From the NCBI RefSeq assembly GCF_004795255.1, contig NZ_SSBQ01000002.1, forward strand, positions 1,304,001 through 1,368,000: a DNA stretch of 64,000 nucleotides, in the 5' to 3' direction. This DNA is from Streptomyces sp. RKND-216. Its GTDB lineage: Bacteria > Actinomycetota > Actinomycetes > Streptomycetales > Streptomycetaceae. Positions 1 through 9,200 of the stretch are shown here, piece after piece. Within the stretch, counting starts at the first letter, position 1, and every line of letters starts with the position of its first letter. The notes beneath the pieces were generated by a model that had not been told where the DNA came from, did not search any database, and saw only the letters and a program-made list of their open reading frames with translations. A program made the position numbers and the translations under genes.

Positions 1-116
1 ATGTTGAGTGCGCTCTTCACCCGGACCATGCCGCCGTAGAAGAAGGCCAGGCCAGGGGTCATCACCATGACCAGCGCTGCGCTGATCAGTACGAATGCGG
101 TATCCGCGCCGTTCAC
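1..116 (-). CDS. amtB: Ammonium transporter, N-terminal fragment (runs off the left edge)
   Basis: Only the first 38 codons are inside the window. They begin at a GTG and encode the start of the first membrane segment, including the family motif TPGLAFFYGGMVR, which identifies the Amt/MEP/Rh family. The full protein is an inner-membrane trimer conducting ammonium; in streptomycetes amtB is usually followed by glnK and glnD, which would lie to the left. The GTG at 116 is chosen because the reading matches the known family N-terminus, with an AGGAGACGCCC ribosome site just upstream. A GlnR-type operator lies about 80-120 bp upstream. Confidence 0.9.
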   Translation of the reverse strand, partial: MNGADTAFVLISAALVMVMTPGLAFFYGGMVRVKSALN

Positions 117-195
117 TGTGGGCGTCTCCTTACACGGTTTGCGACCCGTGGGACACAGATCTGGGGACCGGTTCAGCCCAGAGTCCCGGGGGCGC

Positions 196-233
196 GTTTC
201 GGCCGTGGTGGCGCGTTGTTTCGCCGTGGTGAC
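196..233 (-). promoter_or_regulatory. Predicted GlnR operator of amtB
   Basis: Read on the minus strand, the site is GTCAC-N6-GAAAC-N6-CCACC-N6-GAAAC. This matches the GlnR box (gTnAc-N6-GaAAc repeated with 22-bp periodicity); only the third element is degenerate. A further GTCAC-N6-GTAAC half-box lies at 249-264. GlnR activates amtB in Streptomyces under nitrogen limitation. Spacing and motif are seen directly; binding is inferred. Confidence 0.7.
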
Positions 234-389
234 GAAGACGACCGCGGTGTTACGGGCGGGTGACCGCGTGCGTCCGGGCGCCCTCGTGGGAAGGGGGACC
301 GGCCGCGACGCCACCCGGTGTGACCTGGCGGGGGAGCCGAGTCGGGCAGTCCGGGGTGGCGGTCGCGGCCGGTGTTCGGGGGCGGCGGC

Positions 390-1973
390 TCAACAGGCCG
401 CCGCGGTCTCTCCTTCGGGCAGTTCGTCGGCGAGGCGCTCGGCGAGGCGGACGACCTCGGGGACGTGCCCGAAATCGCGGGTCGCCGTCGCGGTGGTCTT
501 GCGGAGCCGGTTGTTGACCCGTTCGGAGCGGATACGGCGGGCCACGGTCATCGCTTCTGTGGCGCGGGTGGCGCAGCGCTCCGGCTCACGCTGGAGCAGG
601 TGGACGCTGGCCAGGCCGATGAGGTTCAGCGCGTAGCTGCGCTGGTGTCCCCCGCCCTCCTGGGCGGCCTCCCGGCCGAAGAGTTCCACCGCTCGTTCCA
701 TCCCGGGCTCGGCGAGCGAGGCGTAGGTGGGGCTGCGGCCGGAGGAGTAGGCGAGATCGCGGTAGGAGTGCGCGATCTCGGCGTTCAGCTCCCCCTCGCA
801 GAAGAACCGGATCCAGTCCGGCTCGCCGTCGGGGGCACCGCGGTCCTCGAAGGTCTCCTCGGCCATCCGCACGGCGCGCCGGCACTTTCCGGGCTGGCCC
901 ATGTTGGCGTAGGCCCGGGCCTCCATGGCGTGGAGCATCGCCTGGGTGCGTGCGGTGGCGCCGTCCCTGCTGCCGTACTGGGCCAGGTGAACGAGCTCCA
1001 GGGCGTCGTCGGCGCGGCCGAGGTGGATCATCTGCCGGGCCATGCTGGAGAGGATGAACGAGCCGAGCGGCCGGTCGCCCGACTCCTTCGCGGCGTGCAG
1101 CGCGAGCACGAAGTACTTCTGCGCGGTCGGCTGCATCCCGATGTCGTACGTCATCCAGCCGGCCAGCTCGGCCAGCTCGGCCGTCACCCGGAACAGCCGG
1201 ACGGTGATCTCGTGGTCGCGGCGGGCGAGCTGTTCGTGGAGCAGGTCGGTGACCTCGTGCAGCTGGCCGACGACGGCTTTCCGGCGCAGCCCGCCCCCGC
1301 ACTGCGCGTCCCAGCGGCGGAACATCACGGTGGTCTGCTCCAGCAGCTCCAGCTCCGGGCCGGAGAGCCTGCTGCGGCGTTCTCCTGGGCCGCCGCCTTC
1401 GCGCGCCGCGTCGCCCGCAGCCTGTCCGCGGGACTGCGCGGGCACGGGCAGGGGGTACACACCCGCCTCCACGCGAGCGCCCGGTACAGCGGGGCCGCCG
1501 CCGGGCGACGGCACCAGCCAGCGCTGCATGGGCTCGACCAGCGCCGGTCCGGCGGCCATCGCCAGCGACGGGCCGAGGAACCCGCGACGGCCCAGCATGA
1601 GGTCGCTGCGGGAGAACTCGTTGATCAGCGACACCGTCTGGGGGCCCGCCCAGGGCAGGTCGACACCCGAGGCGGTGGGCGCCTGCCGCGCGCATCGCAG
1701 CCCCAGCTCCTCGACGGCGACGACGCAGCCGAAGCGCTCGGAGAACAGCTCGGAGAGGATCCGCGGGATCGGCTCGCGAGGCTGTTCGCCGTCCAGCCAG
1801 CGCCGCACCCGCGAGGTGTCCGTGCTGATGTGGTGGGCGCCGATCTGGCGAGCCCTGCGGTTCACCTGGCGCGCCAGCTCGCCCTTCGACCAGCCGCTGC
1901 GCACGAACCACGAGCCGAGCAGCTCGTTCGGGCGCTTCCGCGCGCTACTGTCACCGCCACCGTCGCCGGTCAC
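390..1973 (-). CDS. nsdA: NsdA-type TPR regulator of differentiation and antibiotic production
   Basis: This 527-residue soluble protein resembles NsdA, a negative regulator of sporulation and antibiotic synthesis in Streptomyces. The first ~80 residues (NELLGSWFVRSGWSKGELAR, then TSRVRRWLDGEQP) look like a helix-turn-helix-type domain. The rest is Ala/Leu/Arg-rich helical repeat sequence of TPR type, for example around residues 330-480. The GTG at 1973 gives the family N-terminus and has a G-rich upstream stretch. A TAGGAT -10-like hexamer lies at 2081-2076 on the minus strand. The gene sits between amtB and the divergent primase-like gene, as I remember for S. coelicolor. The biochemical mechanism is not visible from sequence. 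Confidence 0.85.
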   Translation of the reverse strand: MTGDGGGDSSARKRPNELLGSWFVRSGWSKGELARQVNRRARQIGAHHISTDTSRVRRWLDGEQPREPIPRILSELFSERFGCVVAVEELGLRCARQAPTASGVDLPWAGPQTVSLINEFSRSDLMLGRRGFLGPSLAMAAGPALVEPMQRWLVPSPGGGPAVPGARVEAGVYPLPVPAQSRGQAAGDAAREGGGPGERRSRLSGPELELLEQTTVMFRRWDAQCGGGLRRKAVVGQLHEVTDLLHEQLARRDHEITVRLFRVTAELAELAGWMTYDIGMQPTAQKYFVLALHAAKESGDRPLGSFILSSMARQMIHLGRADDALELVHLAQYGSRDGATARTQAMLHAMEARAYANMGQPGKCRRAVRMAEETFEDRGAPDGEPDWIRFFCEGELNAEIAHSYRDLAYSSGRSPTYASLAEPGMERAVELFGREAAQEGGGHQRSYALNLIGLASVHLLQREPERCATRATEAMTVARRIRSERVNNRLRKTTATATRDFGHVPEVVRLAERLADELPEGETAAAC

Positions 1974-2285
1974 GTGTCACGCCCCCATCCGGCCCGGCCG
2001 CCGCTCCCGGAGCCCACGTGCCTCCGGCATAGGCGTTCGCCGAGCGATCTTCCGTCGCTGTGAGCACCGAAAGTAATCCTACGATCACTGTCTCCGCGAG
2101 GGCGAGAGCGAAATCGCCACCATTCGCCACCCCTTCGAATGAACCTTTCGCCAGGCACACGCGCTTCACTTGACGCGGGGACGGGGTCGCGAGGCCGCAC
2201 CCTGGCGCACTCCTCCGTCACCCTCCGCTGTGCGGACGTCACCAGCGGTCGTAACCATCGGCACCCGGGACCCGTTGGAGGGAGC
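1974..2285. other. Divergent intergenic region nsdA / primase-like gene
   Basis: This 312-bp stretch has no gene. It contains a TAGGAT hexamer at 2076-2081 (minus strand), the best -10 candidate for nsdA, about 100 bp before its start. Two copies of GGTGGCGA lie close together at about 2113-2130 on the minus strand. A TTGACG near 2170 on the plus strand lacks a convincing partner -10. No hairpin or leader ORF stands out. Confidence 0.4.
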
Positions 2286-3029
2286 ATGGGCTTCACGATC
2301 GGCGCCATCGGCAGCGGCATCCGGGAGATGCGGGATCTCCGCGAGACCCGACCCGGCGGACGGCGGCGCGGGCGCGCGCCGGAGGGCACCGCCGTGGCGG
2401 AGTACACCGGGCTGTGGGGCTGGGCGGTGGTGCCGGGCGCGCGTGCCGGGCGAGGCGGCCGTGGGGCTCCGGCCGGGGGGCGTACCGCGTGCTCGTGCGG
2501 TTCCGCCCGCTGCCCGGAGCCGGGCGCGCACCCGCTGCCGGGGGCCGACGAGGTGCCGGCGGGCGCCACGCTGGACGAGGCGACGCGGGTGTGGGCACGG
2601 ACACCGGGGGCGGCGATGCTGCTGCCCGCGGGGCGGACGTTCGACGTGCTGGAGGTCGCCGAGGAGGCCGGCCGGCGGGCACTGGTGCGGCTGGAGCGGA
2701 TGGGACTGCCGACCGGGCCGGTGGCGATCGCCCCGCACGGGCGCGCGTGGTTCCTGGTGGCGCCGGGGGCTGCGGAGGACCTGCCGGAGCTGCTGTACCG
2801 GATGGGCTGGGACGACACCACCGGGCTCGACCTGCGCTGCCTCGGCAAGGGCGACCACATCACCGCACCCCCGTCCGACCACGGCGGTCTGGGGCCGGTG
2901 CGGTGGCTGCGGGCACCCGGGCTGGAGCAGGCTGCGTGCCCGCCGGAGGCCCGACTGCTGCTGGGCACGCTCGCCTACGTCAGCCACCGGGCGCTGCCGC
3001 TGCGCGGGGCGCCCGGACGACTGGGCTGA
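2286..3029 (+). CDS. Bifunctional primase-polymerase (Prim-Pol) domain protein
   Basis: This 247-residue protein carries an N-terminal Prim-Pol-like region (YTGLWGWAVVPGAR, then the Cys-rich ACSCGSARCPEPGAHPLPGA). That pattern recalls the CxCG...C...GxHP signature of the bifunctional DNA primase/polymerase N-terminal family often found in plasmids and prophages, but also as a stand-alone core gene in Streptomyces. No helicase domain follows. The ATG at 2286 has a GGAGGGAGC ribosome site directly upstream, so longer readings are not needed. It is monocistronic and divergent from nsdA, and ends ahead of a strong hairpin. The true role in the cell is unknown. Confidence 0.75.
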   Translation: MGFTIGAIGSGIREMRDLRETRPGGRRRGRAPEGTAVAEYTGLWGWAVVPGARAGRGGRGAPAGGRTACSCGSARCPEPGAHPLPGADEVPAGATLDEATRVWARTPGAAMLLPAGRTFDVLEVAEEAGRRALVRLERMGLPTGPVAIAPHGRAWFLVAPGAAEDLPELLYRMGWDDTTGLDLRCLGKGDHITAPPSDHGGLGPVRWLRAPGLEQAACPPEARLLLGTLAYVSHRALPLRGAPGRLG

Positions 3030-3177
3030 GCCCTCCGCATCGCGAGCGGCCGACCGTGCGGCCGAGACCGGCGCCTCGTCAGGCCGACCGAGGGGCACGG
3101 GCTGAGGCTGGCTTCCCCCGCTGCGGGCCGGCCACCTCTGGGCGGCGGCCCTCGGGTGCACCGGCGAGGAGCGTGGG

Positions 3178-3209
3178 CCGGGACGGGCCGGGCGCACGGC
3201 CCGTCCCGG
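3178..3209. terminator. Bidirectional hairpin between primase-like gene and ftsY
   Basis: A perfect 12-bp stem (CCGGGACGGGCC with its complement) and an 8-nt loop sit between two convergent stop codons. There is no U-tract on either strand, as is common in high-G+C actinomycetes. Confidence 0.7.
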
Positions 3210-3214
3210 CGGGG

Positions 3215-4426
3215 TCAGTCGCCGATGAGGGCGTCCACGAAGGCTTCGGGTTCGAAGGGGGCGAGGTCGTCCGCGCCCTCGCCGAGGCCGACGAGCTTGA
3301 CCGGGACGCCCAGCTCGCGCTGGACGGCGACCACGATGCCGCCCTTCGCGGTGCCGTCGAGCTTGGTGAGCACGATGCCGGTGATGTCCACGACCTCGGC
3401 GAAGACCCGGGCCTGGACCAGTCCGTTCTGGCCGGTGGTGGCGTCGAGCACGAGCAGCACCTCGTCGACCGGGCCCTGCTTCTCGACGACCCGCTTGACC
3501 TTGCCCAGTTCGTCCATCAGGCCGGTCTTGGTGTGCAGGCGGCCGGCGGTGTCGATGAGGACCACGTCGGCACCCTCGTCGGTGCCCTCCTTGACGGCGT
3601 CGAACGCGACGGATGCCGGGTCGCCGCCCTCGGGACCGCGCACGGTGCGGGCGCCGACGCGCTCGCCCCAGGTCTGGAGCTGGTCGGCCGCGGCGGCGCG
3701 GAAGGTGTCGGCGGCGCCGAGCACCACGGATTTGCCGTCGGCGACGAGCACCCGGCCGAGCTTGCCGGTGGTGGTGGTCTTGCCGGTGCCGTTGACGCCG
3801 ACGACCAGGACGACGCCGGGCCGGTCGACCGCGCCGCGCGTCTCCGTGTGGACGGTGCGGTCCTCGTCGGGGCCGACCAGGGTGAGGAGTTCGTCGCGCA
3901 GCAGGCCGCGCAGTTCCTCCGGTGTGCGGGTGCCGAGGACCTTGACCCGTTCGCGCAGCCGTTCGACGAGTTCCTGGGTGGGGGCGACGCCGACGTCGGC
4001 GGCGAGGAGGGTGTCCTCGACCTCCTCCCAGGTGTCCTCGTCGAGGTGTTCGCGGGAGAGCAGCGTCAGAAGGCCCTTGCCCAGGGCGTTCTGCGAGCGG
4101 GACAGGCGGTTGCGCAGCCGCACCAGCCGCCCGGCGGTGGGCTCGGGGGTCTCGATCTCCGGTGCGACGGGGGCGGGCGCCGCCTCGGGCCCGGCGACGG
4201 TGCCGGGGGCCTCCGCCTCCGGGAGCCCGACCTCCTCGATCGTTCTGCGCGGCTCCTCGAGCCGGGTCTCGGCGTCCTCGCCGAGGTGCGGTTCCGCGGG
4301 GGGCGCGGTGGTGGTCCTGGTGTCCCGGGATCCGGCGGCCTTCTTCTTCCGGCCGCTGACCACGAGCCCGGCGATCGCGGCGAGCGCGAGCACGGCGATC
4401 ACCGCGGCGAGGATGACGATTTCCAT
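3215..4426 (-). CDS. ftsY: Signal recognition particle receptor FtsY
   Basis: FtsY is the membrane-associated GTPase that docks SRP-bound ribosomes to the translocon. The 403-residue protein starts with one membrane segment (about residues 3-24) followed by a KKK stop-transfer. An acidic, Pro-rich linker follows to about residue 95, then the NG domain. GTPase motifs are clear: GVNGTGKTTTTGKL (about 205), DTFRAAAADQL, DTAGRLHTK and TKLDGTAKGG, ending in the family C-terminus (PFEPEAFVDALIGD). Length and domain order are normal for actinobacterial FtsY. It lies 202 bp downstream of glcP with a strong hairpin between, so it is probably transcribed separately. Confidence 0.97.
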   Translation of the reverse strand: MEIVILAAVIAVLALAAIAGLVVSGRKKKAAGSRDTRTTTAPPAEPHLGEDAETRLEEPRRTIEEVGLPEAEAPGTVAGPEAAPAPVAPEIETPEPTAGRLVRLRNRLSRSQNALGKGLLTLLSREHLDEDTWEEVEDTLLAADVGVAPTQELVERLRERVKVLGTRTPEELRGLLRDELLTLVGPDEDRTVHTETRGAVDRPGVVLVVGVNGTGKTTTTGKLGRVLVADGKSVVLGAADTFRAAAADQLQTWGERVGARTVRGPEGGDPASVAFDAVKEGTDEGADVVLIDTAGRLHTKTGLMDELGKVKRVVEKQGPVDEVLLVLDATTGQNGLVQARVFAEVVDITGIVLTKLDGTAKGGIVVAVQRELGVPVKLVGLGEGADDLAPFEPEAFVDALIGD

Positions 4427-4567
4427 CGGTGCCTTTCGAACGGGCGAGGACCGGCGGTGCCGGTTCCGGTTGTCGGGACGGGGCCGGTGGCGGGGCCCTT
4501 CGGCGCCCGCCCAGTATCCCAGAAGGGTCCGGACCGGGCGGTGAGCCCGCCTCCGCCTGTGGAGAAC

Positions 4568-4602
4568 CCGCGGCCCCGGCTCACGGGGAGCCGGGGCCGC
4601 GG
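4568..4602 (-). terminator. Terminator after glcP
   Basis: A 14-15 bp perfect GC stem (CCGCGGCCCCGGCT and complement) with a short loop begins 26 bp after the glcP stop codon. It separates glcP from ftsY. Confidence 0.75.
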
Positions 4603-4628
4603 TGGTACCGAGGAGCGGGCAGCGGGGT

Positions 4629-6053
4629 TCAGCCCATCTCCTCCAACGCCTTGCCCTTCGTCTCCGGCACCCACTTGAGCAGGAACGGGACGGAGAGCAC
4701 GGCGAAGACGGTGTAGAGAACGTACGCGCCCGAGAGGTTCCAGTCGGAGAGGCTCGGGAAGCTGACGGTGATCAGCCAGTTGGCCACCCACTGGGCCGAG
4801 GCGGCGACGCCGAGGGCGGCGGCGCGGATGCGGCTGGGGAACATCTCGCCCAGGAGCACCCAGACGACGACGCCCCAGGAGAGCGCGAAGAACAGCACGA
4901 AGCTGTGCGCGGCGACCAGCGCGACGGCCCCCTGGAGGTCGGGGAGGGTGATGTCCTCCCCGCCGCCGGACTTGTACGAGAACGCCCAGGCGGCGAGGCC
5001 GAGCGAGACGGCCATGCCGACGGAGCCGACGAGTGCGAGCGGCTTGCGCCCGACCCGGTCGACGAGCAGCACCGCGATGACGGTGCCGACGATGTTGATG
5101 ATGGAGGTGGTGAAGCTGTAGAAGAACGAGCCCGCCGGGTCGATGCCGACCGACTGCCACAGCGAGGCGCTGTAGTAGAAGATCACATTGATGCCGACGA
5201 GTTGCTGGAAGACGGACAGGCCAATGCCGATCCACACGATGGGCAGCAGACCGAAGCGTCCGCCGAACAGGTCGCGCAGGGTGGGCTTGTGCTCGCTGCG
5301 CATCGACTCCTGGATCTGCGCGACGCGGGCGTCCAGGTCGACGTCGGCGCCCTCGACGCGGGCGAGGACGCCGCGGGCCTCGGCCGAGCGACCGGCCGCG
5401 ATGAGGTAGCGGGGCGACTCGGGAATGCCGAAGGTCAGCAGGCCGTAGAGGACGGCGGGGAGGACCATGACGCCGAGCATCCACTGCCAGGCCTCCAGGC
5501 CGGCGAGAACGCCCCGCTGGTCGCCGTCGGCGAGGTTGAGGATGCCGAAGTTGACCAGCTGGGAGACGGCGATGCCGATGACGATGGCCGCCTGCTGGAA
5601 GGACGCGAGCCGGCCGCGGTAGGCGGGCGGGGCGACTTCGGCGATGTAGGCGGGGGCGACGACGGACGCCATGCCGATGGCCACGCCGCCCAGGACGCGC
5701 CAGAGCGCGAGGTCCCACAGGGCGAAGGGCAGCGCGGAGCCGACGGCGCTCACCGTGAAGAGCACGGCGGCGATCTGCATCACGCGGATACGGCCCACCC
5801 GGTCGGCGAGCCGCCCGGCGGTGGCGGCGCCGACCGCACAGCCGATCAGAGCGGCGGCGATCACCTGCGCCAGGACCTCGGCACCGACGGCGTAGCGGTC
5901 CTGGACGGCGACCACGGCTCCGTTGATCACGGAGCTGTCGTAGCCGAACAGGAACCCGCCCATGGCCGCGGCGGCGGCGATGAAGACGACATGGCTGAGG
6001 TGCTGTGGCCGGGCGCCCTGCGCATCCGACGGCACCCGAGTGGCGCTGGTCAC
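4629..6053 (-). CDS. glcP: Glucose/sugar permease of the major facilitator superfamily
   Basis: This 474-residue protein has 12 predicted membrane segments and the sugar-porter signatures: FGYDSSVINGAV in helix 1, GRLADRVGRIRVM in loop 2-3, PESPRYL after helix 6, QQLVGINVIFYY in helix 7, DRVGRKPL and the C-terminal PETKGK. It sits between smc and ftsY, the place of the glucose permease gene glcP1 in S. coelicolor, so glucose-proton symport is the likely role. I chose the GTG at 6053 because GGAGAACACC precedes it; an ATG at 6065 is possible but has no ribosome site. A promoter and an inverted repeat lie upstream. Confidence 0.88.
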   Translation of the reverse strand: MTSATRVPSDAQGARPQHLSHVVFIAAAAAMGGFLFGYDSSVINGAVVAVQDRYAVGAEVLAQVIAAALIGCAVGAATAGRLADRVGRIRVMQIAAVLFTVSAVGSALPFALWDLALWRVLGGVAIGMASVVAPAYIAEVAPPAYRGRLASFQQAAIVIGIAVSQLVNFGILNLADGDQRGVLAGLEAWQWMLGVMVLPAVLYGLLTFGIPESPRYLIAAGRSAEARGVLARVEGADVDLDARVAQIQESMRSEHKPTLRDLFGGRFGLLPIVWIGIGLSVFQQLVGINVIFYYSASLWQSVGIDPAGSFFYSFTTSIINIVGTVIAVLLVDRVGRKPLALVGSVGMAVSLGLAAWAFSYKSGGGEDITLPDLQGAVALVAAHSFVLFFALSWGVVVWVLLGEMFPSRIRAAALGVAASAQWVANWLITVSFPSLSDWNLSGAYVLYTVFAVLSVPFLLKWVPETKGKALEEMG

Positions 6054-6089
6054 GGTGTTCTCCATGTGAACGTAAGAACGACTCCGCAG

Positions 6090-6117
6090 ACACTATGCAT
6101 TCAACAACCGAAGTCAA
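6090..6117 (-). promoter_or_regulatory. Predicted vegetative promoter of glcP
   Basis: On the minus strand TTGACT is followed after 16 bp by TAGTGT, about 37 bp before the GTG start. This is a good housekeeping-sigma match in an otherwise GC-rich region. Confidence 0.6.
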
Positions 6118-6163
6118 GAGTGCGATGTGTCACGCAGCAGCGGCGGTTGACCTCGAAGAACAC

Positions 6164-6178
6164 CTTCACGATGTGAAG
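6164..6178. promoter_or_regulatory. Inverted repeat CTTCAC-N3-GTGAAG upstream of the glcP promoter
   Basis: A perfect 6+6 bp inverted repeat lies about 47 bp upstream of the predicted -35 of glcP, between smc and glcP. It has the size and symmetry of a dimeric repressor or activator site. The regulator is unknown. Confidence 0.45.
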
Positions 6179-6221
6179 ATCGCGGGAAGAGCGAAACGGG
6201 GCGCGAGCGGGGTCAGCCGGA

Positions 6222-9200
6222 TCAGCCGAGGCGCTGGCTGATCACCTTGGAGACGCCGTCGCCCTGCATCGACACGCCGTACAGCGCGTCCGCGACCTCC
6301 ATCGTTCGCTTCTGGTGCGTGATGACGATGAGCTGGGAGCTGTCCTTCAGCTCCTTCATGATCCGGATCAGCCGCTGGAGGTTGGTGTCGTCCAACGCCG
6401 CCTCCACCTCGTCCATCACGTAGAACGGGCTGGGTCGCGCCTTGAAGATGGAGACCAGGAGTGCGACGGCGGTCAGCGAACGCTCGCCGCCGGAGAGCAG
6501 CGACAGCCGCTTGACCTTCTTTCCGGGCGGACGGGCCTCCACGTCGACGCCGGTGGCCAGCATGTCGTCCGGGTCGGTCAGCACCAGGCGGCCCTCGCCG
6601 CCGGGGAAGAGACGGGAGAACACGCCTTCGAACTCCCGCGCGGTGTCGTGGTACGCCTCGGTGAAGACCTTCTCGACCCGCTCGTCGACCTCCTTCACCA
6701 CCTGGAGCAGATCGGCACGGGTCTTCCGCAGGTCCTCCAGCTGCTCGCTGAGGAACTGGTGCCGCTCCTCCAGCGCCGCGAACTCCTCCAGCGCCAGTGG
6801 GTTGATCTTGCCCAGCTTGGTGTACGCCCGCTCCGCCGCGCGCAGCCGCTTCTCCTGATCCGCGCGGACGAACGGCACCGGCTGGTTGCGGGGGTGCTCG
6901 GGGTCCTCGGGCAGTTCCTCGCCCTCGGCCGGCGGGGAGGGCGGCACGAGCTGGTCGGGACCGTACTCGGCGGCCAGTCCGGCCGGCTCCACACCGAGTT
7001 CCTCCAGTGCCCGGGTCTCCAACTGCTCAATACGCAGACGCTTCTCCGCGCCGAGCACTTCCCCGCGGTGCACCGAGTCGGTGAGCTTGTCGTGCTCGTC
7101 CTTCAGCTCGCGTCCCTCGTTCCGTTCGGCCGCCAGCGCCTGTTCGCGTGCGGCCTTGGCCCGCTCGGCGTGCTGCCGTTCCTCGTCGGCCCGCCTGAGC
7201 GAGACCTCGACGTACGCGAGGAGCTGCCGGGCACCGGACGCGACCGCGGTCGCCACCTCGGCCTCCCGGCGCATCCGGGCGCGGCGCGCCTCGGCGCGCG
7301 CCCGCGCCTCCCGCTCGGCGCGCGCCGCACGGGTCAGCGCGTCGGCCCGTCCCGCCAGCCCCTTCACGCGTTCCTCGTGCGTGCGCACCTGGAGGCGCGC
7401 CTCCATCTCGGTCTGCCGCGCGTTCGCTCCGTCGGCGGCCAGCCGGTCGCGGCAGGAGGTGTCCGGCTCGTCGTCCTCCTCCTGCGCCTCCTCGGCGACG
7501 GCGAGGCGCTCGGCGAGCTCCTCGGCCTCCTCGGTGGCCCGCTGCAACGCCTCCTCGGCGCGGGTCACGGCGGCGGCGGTACGTTCCGCCTCGCCGGCCG
7601 CGGCGCGGGCCTGCCCCCCGAGGGTGCCGAGACGCCCGGCGACCTTGGACTTCTCCCGGTCGGCGGCACTGCGGCGACCGCCCAGTTCCTCGACCTCGAC
7701 GGCACGGGCGCGGCGCGCCTCGGCGGCGTGCTCCTTCTCCCGTGCGGTCTCCTCACAGCGGATGGCCAGTTCGTCCCGTTCGGCGGCGGCCTCGTCCACG
7801 GCCGCCTGCGCCTCGAGGAGGCTGGGTGCTCCGGCCGAGCCGCCGTGGGCGAAGTGGCTGCCGAGGGTGTCGCCCTCAGCGGTCACGGCGACCAGCTCGG
7901 GGTGGGTGGCGACGAGCAGTTCGGCGTCCTCCAAGGTGCCGACCACGACCACGTCGCGCAGCAGCCGCCGTACGGCGGGCATCAGCTCCGCCGGGCCCTG
8001 CACCAGATCGCCTGCGGCGGGCCACGGGGACGGCGGCTGCCCCGGGGGCGTACCGCCGGGGCGCGGCGCCGGAGGTCCTGACGGCACGGGCGTCCCGCCG
8101 GGCGTCGACTGCGGCGCTCCGGCCGCGTCCCGTTCCCCGTCGCCGGGGCCCTCACCGCAGGGCGGCCGGCCCGTCCGTACGGAGCCCTCCCCCGGCGGTC
8201 CGGCGGCGGACACGTGCGCCTCGCAGGCGGGGCGGGTCTCGGCGGGGAGCGCCGCGGGCGGGTCGCCGCCGTGGCGGCGGGCGGGCGGAACGGTGTCGGC
8301 GGTGAGGGTGTCGCCGCTGTCAGGGGCGGAAGCGGGCGGAGCGGCGTCGGTGCGCTGGGCGGGAACGTCCACCGGGCCGGCGAGCAGCAGGGACGCGCGG
8401 CCCGCGTCGTGCTTGCGCAGCAGCCGCAGCGCGTCCGCGGCGGTGGCCGGGTCGGCGACCGCCAGCGCGTCGGCCGCCGCGCCGAGGGCGGCGGCGACCG
8501 GTACTTCGTGTCCGGGCCGGACGGTGAGGAGTTCCGCGGCCGGGCCGAGCAGGCCGCTGAGCCGGTCGGTGGCGGCGAGCAGGGCCTCGGAACCGTCCTT
8601 GCGGCGCAGGCCGAGGGCCAGCGCGTCGTGCCGGGCGGAGGTGGCGGCGTGTTCGCGTTCCGCGGCCACCGCCGCGTCGCGCGCGGCACCGGCGGCGGTC
8701 TCGGCGTCGGCGAGGCGGCGCTTGGCCGCCTCGTGTGCGGCGGCGAGTTCCTCGTCTCCGGCGTCCAGCCCGTCGACCTCCGCCTGGAGTGCCTCGTGCT
8801 CCTCCCTTGCCCGAGCGGCGCGCGTCAGCGCGTCCTCGTGGGAGGCGGCGAGCCGGTCGATCTCGGCCTGCGCCGACGCGGCGCGGCTACGGGCCGCCCC
8901 CGCCTGCGCGTTGAGCCTGGCGAGTCCTTCGCGGCGGTCGGCGAGTGCGCGCGCGACGTCCTTGAGGCGCCGGTCCTCCTCGTGCAGCCGGCGTTCCAGC
9001 TCGGCGCGGTGCTCCACCGTGTCGTCCAGGGCGCGGGATGCCGCCTCCAACGCGGCTTCCAGTTCGGCCTCCTGCTCCCGTACGCGGTCGGCCTCGCGTT
9101 CCAGATCCTCCGGATCACGGCCGCGTCGCTCCTCCTCCGGCTGCGACGTGGCGCTCCTGACCCGTGCGTCCGCGAGGCTGACGGTGCCGCGTACGCGCTC

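Noticed and set aside
2414..4678. Plus-strand open frame of about 750 codons crossing the primase-like gene and antisense to ftsY
   Set aside because: It runs out of frame through one real gene and antisense to another; no domain or start signal supports it.
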